From CAZSVI01 sp964610205 (GTDB lineage: Bacteria; Bacillota; Clostridia; DSM-8532), in contig CAZSVI010000108.1 in the NCBI GenBank assembly GCA_964610205.1, positions 1-13,143 of the forward strand: 13,143 nt of DNA, in the 5' to 3' direction. The first letter of the stretch is position 1. Every line of letters begins with the position of its first letter. Shown one piece after another: positions 7,073 to 13,143 of this stretch. A program made the position numbers and the translations under genes. The notes beneath the pieces are model-generated. The model searched no databases and was not told where the DNA came from. It worked only from the letters and a program-made list of their open reading frames with translations.

Positions 7073-8023
7073 TTAGTAACCATATAAAGAAAGGATTCTT
7101 TCCATTTCACGGGTATTTTCGGCCAATCCCCTGCTTTTCAAATCCTTCAGGATAGAGGCCAGAAACCTGTCAACCCATCCCGATAATATGAGCTTTTGGC
7201 AGCAGAAAAAGACCGTTTGATTCCAGATACCCATATCCCTGCAAAACACAAGATACTGCCATAACGTTCTTTTATCTGGTAAGGCATGCTTTTTATGAAG
7301 AACCGAAAATGCCTGTATAACCTTTTCCTTTTCCCGCTGCCTGATAAACCGGGATATCAGGAAATCTGCGTAGTTGGTTCCGAAAGCACCTTCCGGTATA
7401 GTTTTAAACATACAGGCAATTCTTTCATCCGTAAGGACGGAGGGATTATTCCTTGATAAAGTCTGCAAAATATCCCAACGAAGCTTATCCTCAATTCCGT
7501 CAAGACCTGAGCATAAATCATACAAAACCCTGGAGCGTTCGTCATGCTTTCCTTCCTTCAAGAAAAACATGGTTAAAAGAATGTTTACAACAGGGTTCTC
7601 CAGGCTGCGGTCAAACATTCTTTGAAGAGCGCCGGATCCTTCCCTTAATACGAATAAAGACCACATTCTGCTTGTATGCCGGTAAAAACTTCTTGTCAGG
7701 TATAATCGGCTGACTATACTATTTATTTTGGTTTTGTATAGATTCCTTTGCTGCAGAGAAGTTCTGTGCTTATGAAAAAACCTGGCCGCAGCCGCGAAAC
7801 GTTTTTCCGAAAGAAGAAATTCAATTTTTCCGAGTATGGCAGGAGCGTAACAGGGGTTTATTTTCAAAGCGTGAGTGAACATCCTGTCCGCCGCTGAGGA
7901 CTTCCCGGAAAGCAGGTATTGAACCCCCAGCCCGTAATAGCCGAAAGGCTTGTCCGGTTTTCTCCGTATATAATCCTGAAATTTTACTATTCTAATATCC
8001 AGTCGTATTTTATAATCCAGCAT
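7073..8023 (-). CDS. TPR-containing protein of the ZorAB-like cluster
   Basis: A 316-residue, probably cytoplasmic protein with no signal peptide or membrane segment. Residues of about 26-59 (PFGYYGLGVQYLLSGKSSAA, then a TPR-like second helix ending ALKINP) fit a tetratricopeptide unit, and a weaker unit follows at about 60-90. The rest is predicted mostly helical, rich in aromatic and basic residues, and not recognised. The ATG follows GAGG by 7 bases. It is the last of three minus-strand genes, 98 bases after the ZorB-like gene. That gap is long enough for a separate promoter, but none is convincing. Because TPRs bind proteins, it may dock to the long cytoplasmic tail of the ZorA-like channel; this is inference only. 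Confidence 0.7.
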   Translation of the reverse strand: MLDYKIRLDIRIVKFQDYIRRKPDKPFGYYGLGVQYLLSGKSSAADRMFTHALKINPCYAPAILGKIEFLLSEKRFAAAARFFHKHRTSLQQRNLYKTKINSIVSRLYLTRSFYRHTSRMWSLFVLREGSGALQRMFDRSLENPVVNILLTMFFLKEGKHDERSRVLYDLCSGLDGIEDKLRWDILQTLSRNNPSVLTDERIACMFKTIPEGAFGTNYADFLISRFIRQREKEKVIQAFSVLHKKHALPDKRTLWQYLVFCRDMGIWNQTVFFCCQKLILSGWVDRFLASILKDLKSRGLAENTREMERILSLYGY

Positions 8024-8121
8024 CGAGATACCTCAATTTCCGTATAACAGGTGTTTCCAATCATACTGTATTATGATACCGGTATATCGTAAGTGACATT
8101 CAAATTAACGTACGCAGTATA

Positions 8122-9084
8122 TTAGTTTATATCGTTAAGGTATTCCTGAATAATTTTCTGTACATGGGTGTCTTTTATGGTAATGGAAATCTGAATGCGA
8201 CGGTTTTTGGTTTTTGAAGCCTCCGTTATGCCGGGATCAATGGGACGGAACTCTGAAAATCCGGTGGCAGCGAAGAAAGAACCGTATTTTGATTCAAGCA
8301 GGGGGTTTTTTTCCATCATTGTATTAATTACGGCATAAGCCCGTTCACAGGATAATGCGTAGTTGTCCTGATAGGGGCCGTCAATGTCGGCATGACCTTC
8401 AATATTAATGGAATCAATACATTCCCGTATATTGGGATCATCCAGAATTTTCTCAAAGGCTATGGCGAAACGGCTTAATAATGCCTGTCCCTCAACAGAG
8501 ATTACCGATTTCGCCTTAGCGAACAGGAGACTGTTGTTTATTACAAGATTCGCGTTATTGTCAATTTCAACAAGGGGCTGCCCATCCGGCGTTGTAGAAG
8601 TTCCGATTTCACCCTCGATTGAATTCTTTACTTCTTTCAATATATTAAGCCTGAGAACGGAAATATTCTGCAGCTTAGCCCTGAGATCAGCTAGTTCCTG
8701 ATTGCTGTTTGCAATAATTTTCTCCTGTTCCGAAAGCCTTTCCATGGAAATAGTCAGTTCCCTTTTCCCCTGTTCGACTTCGGCCTGAAGTATTTCAGAT
8801 TCCCGCTCACGGATACGGATGGCCTCTTCCTTTTCGGATATCTCCAGTTTTTTCGTCTCCAGTTCGTCCCCGGCCTGTTTAAGTTGATCCTCTGTTGCCA
8901 GTAACTCTGCTTTTGTTCTGTCAAGTCTTTCATTCCAGATGGAGACCGAAAAGATCTGCTGGAAATATGCAAGGAAAATCAGAAAAAAGAGAACAAGGAC
9001 AATGGTTGACATTACGTCTGTAAAGGAGGGCCAGAAATTCGGCGACTCCTGTTGTTTTCTAAAATTCCGGTGTCTTGCTTTCAT
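8122..9084 (-). CDS. ZorB-like motor protein: TM, coiled coil and OmpA/MotB domain
   Basis: A 320-residue stator-type protein. A short cytoplasmic N terminus leads to FWPSFTDVMSTIVLVLFFLI, where Asp23 at the start of the single TM (about 23-45) corresponds to the ion-carrying Asp of MotB and ZorB. An extracytoplasmic coiled coil follows (about 50-140, Glu/Lys/Gln heptads), then an OmpA/MotB-type peptidoglycan-binding domain (about 155-305) with GHADIDG (230-236), LSCERA (244-249) and KNRRIQI (293-299). MotB, TolR and ZorB anchor an ion-driven channel to the wall. The long coiled coil is unusual next to ZorB of classical Zorya. Start: ATG 9084 follows a perfect AAGGAGG (9093-9099) by 8 bases; a TTG nine codons upstream would overlap that site. 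It lies 66 bases after the ZorA-like gene. Confidence 0.85.
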   Translation of the reverse strand: MKARHRNFRKQQESPNFWPSFTDVMSTIVLVLFFLIFLAYFQQIFSVSIWNERLDRTKAELLATEDQLKQAGDELETKKLEISEKEEAIRIRERESEILQAEVEQGKRELTISMERLSEQEKIIANSNQELADLRAKLQNISVLRLNILKEVKNSIEGEIGTSTTPDGQPLVEIDNNANLVINNSLLFAKAKSVISVEGQALLSRFAIAFEKILDDPNIRECIDSINIEGHADIDGPYQDNYALSCERAYAVINTMMEKNPLLESKYGSFFAATGFSEFRPIDPGITEASKTKNRRIQISITIKDTHVQKIIQEYLNDIN

Positions 9085-9092
9085 ACGGATTG

Positions 9093-9099
9093 CCTCCTT
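9093..9099 (-). promoter_or_regulatory. Shine-Dalgarno site deciding the ZorB-like start
   Basis: AAGGAGG on the minus strand lies 8 bases before the ATG at 9084. It falls inside the longer reading that begins with TTG at 9111, so the shorter 320-residue product is preferred. Confidence 0.8.
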
Positions 9100-9150
9100 A
9101 TTCCCGTTCAATTTCGGGTAAACCCGGAGCGATATGTAATCTTTCCTGCA

Positions 9151-10623
9151 TTACGATTTACCGATCCTGTTCTTCAGTTCTTCCAGCTGCCGGTCGATTT
9201 TCACCGCGGCAGCTTCATTATAGGTAAGAACCTGATCAGGAAGTAAAGCAATGGTTTTGGCAAAATGCATCTGATTTTCCCGGAACTGTTCAAGGAGCTG
9301 GAGGATGCCTTTAAAGCTTTCTTCCAGGGAGGATATTATTTTTTTATTCAGTTCCTGGCTGTTATGAGCCAGGGCATCTGAGAATGAAAGGGCGGCTTGC
9401 TGCCCTAGCCCGTTGATTTCATGGCTGAGTTTTGTCATAATGCCGGTGAAATTTTCCTGATAAATTTCAAGATCTCTCGTATGCTGCTGCATATTTATGT
9501 TCATGGAATCAGCAAGCTTTTCCACCACCTGAACCGTAGAAGATACTTCACCCACAAGCTGGCTGATGTCGCTGACAAGCTGATGGTTGTAAGATGTCAT
9601 TTCGTCCGCCGCTTCCCGTATATTATTTGAGAACCCTTCGATACTACGGTAATTCTCAACAACAATATCGGATGTTTTCGTTAAAGCTTCGGTTACCTTT
9701 ATGAAATTAACATCCATCCTTTCAATGTTATTGCGCATATTCATGTTAAATTCATTCAAGTCCTTCATATTAGAAGCGAAATTACCCAGGGAATTGTCAA
9801 ATTTCTCAACGGTTGCATCAAGAGTCTGGCTGGAAACATTCACGTCCATAACTACATTGGTCAGCTTGTCACCAAAGCTTTCAACCGTATCCTTCAGGGA
9901 AGCCTGGATTTTATCCCCGAACTCCATAAAGGTTTCCTTTAAAATATTGTTCATCATTGTATATTCAGTTTCTTTGTCCTGGGAAATAATTAGTGAAACA
10001 GTATTGTCCAGATACTCTTCAATATGTACCATTAAATTTTCACGGACTTCTTCAGCGTTTATTATTGTAAGAAGGATAGTAAAAACAATGGAACAGCCAA
10101 TACCAACCAGACTGGTGACAAAGGCGACCGACATCCCCTGCAGGGATGAAACGAGACTTCGCAGGATTTCCTGAATCCCCTGGTTTTCAACAATATCGGT
10201 TATATCCATATTGATAAATATGCCTGCAATCTGGCTTACGGCGACAGTCAACCCGACAAATGTACCGAATAGTCCCAGTGTGATTAAAAGGGCATTGGTA
10301 TTTTTAATAAATCGTTCCCCAAGGGCCATACCTCGCAGCCGGAGATTAAAGCTCTTTTCAATTATAGCCTGAGTATTGACTTCACTGTAACTTCCTGTTG
10401 CGGTATTTTTATAGTCCTCGATAATTTTATTCAAAATATCCGAATGGAATGTGCCCTCTTTTCTTCGACGCCAGTCCAGCAGATCGTCCAAAATTTCAAT
10501 ATACTTTTTCCGGATGATTAAGTTGGATATGACAGAGACCAAAAAGGCAACAATAATCGCTATTATGATATACATACCGAGGCCGCGAACCTGCTGGTAT
10601 ATGTTAACAAGTATGTCAAACAA
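9151..10623 (-). CDS. ZorA-like MotA/TolQ/ExbB channel protein with long helical tail
   Basis: A 490-residue membrane protein. TM1 lies at about 16-37, TM2 at about 109-137 (ALLITLGLFGTFVGLTVAVS, the Gly-rich TolQ/ExbB/MotA motif) and TM3 at about 164-189 (MSVAFVTSLVGIGCSIVFTI). A cytoplasmic loop joins TM1 and TM2. After TM3 comes a tail of about 300 residues, predicted almost wholly helical and resembling chemoreceptor or apolipoprotein-like helices. MotA-superfamily subunits form pentamers around a MotB/TolR/ZorB dimer and convert ion flow to rotation. ZorA of the Zorya defence system is the family member known for such a long tail. Start: TTG 10623 follows AAAGGTGG (10632-10639) by 8 bases; the ATG at 10722 has no such site. 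First gene of the cluster. Confidence 0.85.
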   Translation of the reverse strand: MFDILVNIYQQVRGLGMYIIIAIIVAFLVSVISNLIIRKKYIEILDDLLDWRRRKEGTFHSDILNKIIEDYKNTATGSYSEVNTQAIIEKSFNLRLRGMALGERFIKNTNALLITLGLFGTFVGLTVAVSQIAGIFINMDITDIVENQGIQEILRSLVSSLQGMSVAFVTSLVGIGCSIVFTILLTIINAEEVRENLMVHIEEYLDNTVSLIISQDKETEYTMMNNILKETFMEFGDKIQASLKDTVESFGDKLTNVVMDVNVSSQTLDATVEKFDNSLGNFASNMKDLNEFNMNMRNNIERMDVNFIKVTEALTKTSDIVVENYRSIEGFSNNIREAADEMTSYNHQLVSDISQLVGEVSSTVQVVEKLADSMNINMQQHTRDLEIYQENFTGIMTKLSHEINGLGQQAALSFSDALAHNSQELNKKIISSLEESFKGILQLLEQFRENQMHFAKTIALLPDQVLTYNEAAAVKIDRQLEELKNRIGKS

Positions 10624-10631
10624 TACAACTC

Positions 10632-10639
10632 CCACCTTT
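10632..10639 (-). promoter_or_regulatory. Shine-Dalgarno site deciding the ZorA-like TTG start
   Basis: AAAGGTGG on the minus strand lies 8 bases before TTG 10623. The resulting N terminus is short and leads directly into TM1. The longer reading from ATG 10722 would add 33 residues that have no ribosome site. Confidence 0.65.
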
Positions 10640-10742
10640 CGGATTAAGATGAAATACCAGGAATAATGATGCCCAGTACTTATTTTATTTCTATAATCAC
10701 GGGAAGAAAAAATGCAGAACATGCCTTAACCCGCTTTTTATA

Positions 10743-10751
10743 AGTATAGCA
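10743..10751 (-). promoter_or_regulatory. Extended -10 promoter of the ZorAB-like cluster
   Basis: On the minus strand TGCTATACT reads as an extended -10 element (TG-N-TATACT). No good -35 hexamer is at 17 bases, though TTGTAA lies farther off at 22. Transcription from about 10736 would give a leader of roughly 110 bases before TTG 10623. Confidence 0.45.
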
Positions 10752-10829
10752 TATTTCTCTAAAAAACAGGTTACAAATGGATTAAGAATATCCACTTTCG
10801 ACCACTTTTTATAGTCACTATTCAGACGT

Positions 10830-11070
10830 ACAGTCAGGTTAACATAGCGGGTGGTTCGGATGCTTTCAATGACGCAGGGCGACATCTGCGAAGTCATACT
10901 GCTATTATCAGCCTTGAAGCGAGCAATTGAGCGACCCGGGATATGGAGACCTCACACTACGACACTTTTCTATGCTAAGAACGGGAGTAGTAGTAAGTGC
11001 TTTGTCGCACAAGGAGTGAAACATCCGAATCAGGCCCCGCGGATTGAGAGGTATTGCCTCTGATCTGTAA
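10830..11070. other. GC-richer intergenic segment with several hairpins
   Basis: The 546-base gap between the ZorA-like gene and asnB has no convincing gene. This part is visibly richer in GC than its AT-rich flanks and contains successive hairpins: TGA-CGCAG / CTGCG-TCA (10870-10896), GTGC / GCAC (10997-11010), ATCCG / CGGAT (11023-11044) and AGAGG / CCTCT (11047-11061). Short open frames cross it on both strands but lack ribosome sites and recognisable motifs. It may be an unidentified structured RNA, a repeat or the remnant of a mobile element; nothing here decides which. Confidence 0.4.
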
Positions 11071-11089
11071 CCTTTTTTGATTTGCCGCA

Positions 11090-11114
11090 TATAATAAAAG
11101 GAACAAAGGCGTTC
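11090..11114 (+). promoter_or_regulatory. asnB promoter -10 and adjacent 14-base dyad
   Basis: TATAAT (11090-11095) is followed after 5 bases by GAACAAAGGCGTTC (11101-11114), a GAAC-N6-GTTC dyad. Transcription starting about 7 bases after the -10 box would place the dyad at the very 5' end of the RNA. No good -35 hexamer is present, so an activator may be needed. The same 14-mer recurs at 13062-13075, also 5 bases after a -10 box. Confidence 0.55.
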
Positions 11115-11145
11115 TTACTCCGTAAGAGTAGGCATGCCTTTTTTT
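11105..11145 (+). terminator. Intrinsic terminator (attenuator) in the asnB leader
   Basis: AAAGGC (11105-11110) pairs with GCCTTT (11136-11141), with an inner stem TACTC / GAGTA (11116-11120 and 11126-11130), followed by a run of seven T (11139-11145). It ends 24 bases before the asnB ATG. Its 5' arm is exactly the six-base loop of the GAAC / GTTC hairpin (11101-11114), so the two structures exclude each other. This is the layout of transcription attenuation. Confidence 0.75.
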
Positions 11146-11169
11146 ATTATGTTTTTGAGGGGTATCGGA

Positions 11170-13005
11170 ATGTGTGGAATAGCAGGAGAAATAAATTTTC
11201 ATGAGAATTATCGTTCCGGGGATTCGGTATTTGCAGCCATGAGGGATCTTTTAAAACGCAGAGGCCCAAACCAGGAGGGAATATATTACTGTGAAAACAG
11301 TACACTGGTGCATACAAGGCTTGCGGTCATTGACCCGGAGCATGGTATTCAACCCATGACGCTCGTATTTGGAAGCCGTGAATACTGCATGGTTTACAAT
11401 GGGGAGCTTTATAATACGGAAGAACTGCGAAGCCGGCTGATAGAACGCGGGCATCAGTTTACCGGTCATTCGGATACCGAGGTATTGTTGAAATGTTATG
11501 TGGAGTGGGGAGAGAGATGTCTTTCCCGTATAAACGGCATTTTTGCTTTTGCGGTATGGGAAAATCATAACAGAAGGTTGTTTTTTGCAAGAGATCGTAT
11601 GGGGGTAAAACCTTTTTTTTACTCCGGGGCAGAGAACGTTTTTGTTTTCGGTTCCGAGATTAAAGCTTTGCTGGCACATCCTCTTGTCAGCAGCCGGATT
11701 GACAGCGGCTCAATTGCTGAAATCATGCTTCTGGGCCCCGGAAGGACTCCCGGAAACGGGGTTTTTACGGATGTAAAGGAATTATGCGCCGGACATTGTG
11801 GATATTATAGCCATGGTGGGCTAACCATACACAAGTACTGGGATCTCTGCGACAGTGAATTTACAGATTCCTTCGACGAAACCGCAGAGAAGGTGAGAGC
11901 CCTGGTCGTTGATTCCATAGAGCGGCAGCTTGTATCGGATGTCCCTCTCTGTACCTTTTTGTCCGGAGGCCTTGATTCAAGCATAATTTCCGCTGTTGCA
12001 GCGAACCGGTTGAAAAAAGAGGGCCGGCAGCTTCCAACCTTTTCGGTGGACTACAAAGAAAACGATTTGTACTTTAAAAAGAGTCATTACCAGCCGGATT
12101 GTGACAGCGAGTATATTTCATGCATGCAAAAACACCTGGCTTCAAGTCACAGTACTGTTACCCTTGATACGGATGATCTCGTAACCGCGCTTTATTCAGC
12201 TGTTGATGCAAGGGATCTCCCGGGTATGGGCGATGTGGACGCTTCATTGCTTCTTTTTTGCAAAAAGGTCAAGGAATATTCAACCGTAGCCCTTTCGGGG
12301 GAATGCGCCGATGAAGTGTTTGGCGGATATCCCTGGTATCGTGATGAATCGTTAAGGAATATCAGGGGATTCCCGTGGACACAATCTGCAGACTACAGGT
12401 GCGGCTTTTTAAAGGATGAGATTCTGGATGGAATAAATGCCGATGAATTTATAAACCGGCGTTATCTTAACACAATAGAAAAGACTTCTAAATTGCCCGG
12501 TTTGTCGCCATTGGAATCAAGGATGAAGGAAATGATGAAACTGAATATTGAATGGTTTATGCAGACCCTTCTGGACAGAAAGGATCGGATGAGCATGTAC
12601 AGCGGACTTGAGGTGCGGGTTCCCTTCTGTGATCATAGAATTGTAGAATACCTGTATACCGTTCCGTGGGAAATAAAGAATTATGGGAACCGCGAAAAGG
12701 GCTTGCTCCGGACGGCGGTAAAGGGGCTGCTTCCGGGCGAGGTGCTATGGAGGCCGAAGAGCCCTTACCCAAAGACACATCACCCGTTATACTTAAAAAA
12801 GGTTTCCCTCCTGTTGGAAGAGATCATAAACAACACGGCTTCTCCTCTGCTGCGGATATTGAAAAAGGACGAACTTGAAAAACTGCTTCATTCGGATAAT
12901 CCTAAGCCGTGGTATGGTCAGTTGATGACTACTCCCCAGACCATTGCGTATTTTTTGCAGGTTAACTACTGGCTTGAGAAGTACAATGTAAGTATATGTT
13001 TATAG
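11170..13005 (+). CDS. asnB: Asparagine synthetase, glutamine-hydrolysing
   Basis: A cytoplasmic enzyme of 611 residues that makes asparagine from aspartate, ATP and glutamine. The N-terminal class II glutamine amidotransferase domain starts at MCGIAGE, where Cys2 is the nucleophile after Met removal, with RGPNQEG and NGELYN for glutamine binding. The synthetase domain has the PP-loop SGGLDSS (265-271), then ALSGECADEVFGGYPWY and RMSMYSGLEVRVPF, all typical of AsnB. Start: ATG 11170 is required by the Cys2 chemistry and follows GAGGGG (11157-11162) by 7 bases; in-frame upstream codons would bury the Cys. Transcription is probably controlled by the leader attenuator. Unlinked to the divergent ZorAB-like genes in function as far as can be seen. 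Confidence 0.95.
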   Translation: MCGIAGEINFHENYRSGDSVFAAMRDLLKRRGPNQEGIYYCENSTLVHTRLAVIDPEHGIQPMTLVFGSREYCMVYNGELYNTEELRSRLIERGHQFTGHSDTEVLLKCYVEWGERCLSRINGIFAFAVWENHNRRLFFARDRMGVKPFFYSGAENVFVFGSEIKALLAHPLVSSRIDSGSIAEIMLLGPGRTPGNGVFTDVKELCAGHCGYYSHGGLTIHKYWDLCDSEFTDSFDETAEKVRALVVDSIERQLVSDVPLCTFLSGGLDSSIISAVAANRLKKEGRQLPTFSVDYKENDLYFKKSHYQPDCDSEYISCMQKHLASSHSTVTLDTDDLVTALYSAVDARDLPGMGDVDASLLLFCKKVKEYSTVALSGECADEVFGGYPWYRDESLRNIRGFPWTQSADYRCGFLKDEILDGINADEFINRRYLNTIEKTSKLPGLSPLESRMKEMMKLNIEWFMQTLLDRKDRMSMYSGLEVRVPFCDHRIVEYLYTVPWEIKNYGNREKGLLRTAVKGLLPGEVLWRPKSPYPKTHHPLYLKKVSLLLEEIINNTASPLLRILKKDELEKLLHSDNPKPWYGQLMTTPQTIAYFLQVNYWLEKYNVSICL

Positions 13006-13012
13006 TAAGCTA

Positions 13013-13041
13013 TTGGCAAAGAGAGTTTTTTTATATATAAT
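13013..13041 (+). promoter_or_regulatory. Promoter downstream of asnB
   Basis: TTGGCA (13013-13018) and TATAAT (13036-13041) are 17 bases apart, starting 8 bases after the asnB stop codon. It would drive the next gene, which lies outside the window. A second -10-like TACAAT (13051-13056) lies farther down, exactly 5 bases before the 14-base dyad. Confidence 0.6.
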
Positions 13042-13061
13042 ATAATATAGTACAATACAGT

Positions 13062-13075
13062 GAACAAAGGCGTTC
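13062..13075 (+). promoter_or_regulatory. Second copy of the GAACAAAGGCGTTC dyad
   Basis: Identical to the 14-mer at 11101-11114, here extended to TGAAC / GTTCA with the same loop AAAGGC. It stands 5 bases after TACAAT, the same spacing as upstream of asnB. No GCCTTT partner is found in the remaining 68 bases, so a matching terminator would lie beyond the window or be absent. The unseen next gene is probably co-regulated with asnB. Confidence 0.6.
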
Positions 13076-13143
13076 ATCAAATAGTTCAGAATCAGGTTGA
13101 AAAACCGTTACTTGTCCGGCAAACAAAATAGTTCTGTGTTATT

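Noticed and set aside
7073..10623. Complete Zorya defence system
   Set aside because: ZorC, ZorD and ZorE are absent on both sides within the window (flanks are prs and asnB), so only a ZorAB-like motor can be claimed.
10908..11090. Short open frame on the minus strand in the intergenic region (60 residues)
   Set aside because: No ribosome site and no recognisable domain; overlapping frames are also open on the other strand, as expected for a GC-richer stretch with few stops.
10980..11145. T-box leader for asnB
   Set aside because: The terminator 5' arm does not contain or overlap the T-box sequence (AGGGTGG-ACCGCG type), and no stem I with an AAC specifier and AGAGAG-like bulge could be traced. 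GGGTGGTTCGG near 10850 only partly resembles the T-box and is too far upstream.
11134..11169. Upstream in-frame start for asnB
   Set aside because: It would place residues before the essential N-terminal Cys and overlaps the terminator stem and T-run; the GAGGGG site fits ATG 11170.
13013..13030. Sigma-54 promoter downstream of asnB
   Set aside because: TGGCA is present but the -12 TTGC element is missing; a sigma-A pair with 17-base spacing explains the site better.

Overview
The window looks like part of a low-to-moderate GC Clostridia chromosome (Firmicutes, monoderm), probably near the Acetivibrio/Ruminiclostridium group. Reasons: strong AGGAGG-type ribosome sites, TTG/GTG starts, a ZapA - membrane protein - U32 peptidase cluster typical of clostridia, and several short palindromic repeats of kinds common in these genomes. 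The species assignment is inference. The sequence is a draft assembly with one 100-N scaffold gap (3829-3928).

Layout. (1) 1-260: two hairpins and a nested palindrome carrying a GGGACGGTTCT-type repeat. (2) 261-3776, plus strand: zapA (cell-division accessory protein), a small one-TM helical protein, and a large U32/DUF3656 protein of the RlhA-like RNA-hydroxylation family. (3) 3777-4047: a second repeat copy, the assembly gap and a heptamer tandem repeat. (4) 4048-5761, plus strand: dUTPase, then an M20 peptidase-T-like metallopeptidase. (5) 5848-6825, minus strand: a divergent PRPP synthetase with its own promoter, convergent with the peptidase. (6) 6981-7049: a dispersed palindromic repeat. 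(7) 10623-7073, minus strand: three genes encoding a MotA/TolQ/ExbB-type channel with a long helical tail (ZorA-like), a one-TM protein with a coiled coil and an OmpA/MotB peptidoglycan-binding domain (ZorB-like), and a TPR protein. (8) 10624-11169: a structured intergenic region with divergent promoters. (9) 11170-13005, plus strand: asnB, glutamine-dependent asparagine synthetase. (10) 13006-13143: promoter and leader of an unseen next gene.

Two things stand out. First, the three-gene minus-strand cluster looks like a complete ion-driven stator/motor unit related to Zorya ZorAB but without ZorC, ZorD or ZorE. Its third partner is a TPR protein, and its function is not evident. Second, the asnB leader has mutually exclusive hairpins: a 14-base hexaloop hairpin whose loop is exactly the 5' arm of an intrinsic terminator. 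The same 14-mer recurs downstream of asnB at the same 5-base distance from a -10 box. This suggests a shared control element for asnB and the next gene, possibly an ANTAR-type antitermination site or a DNA operator.
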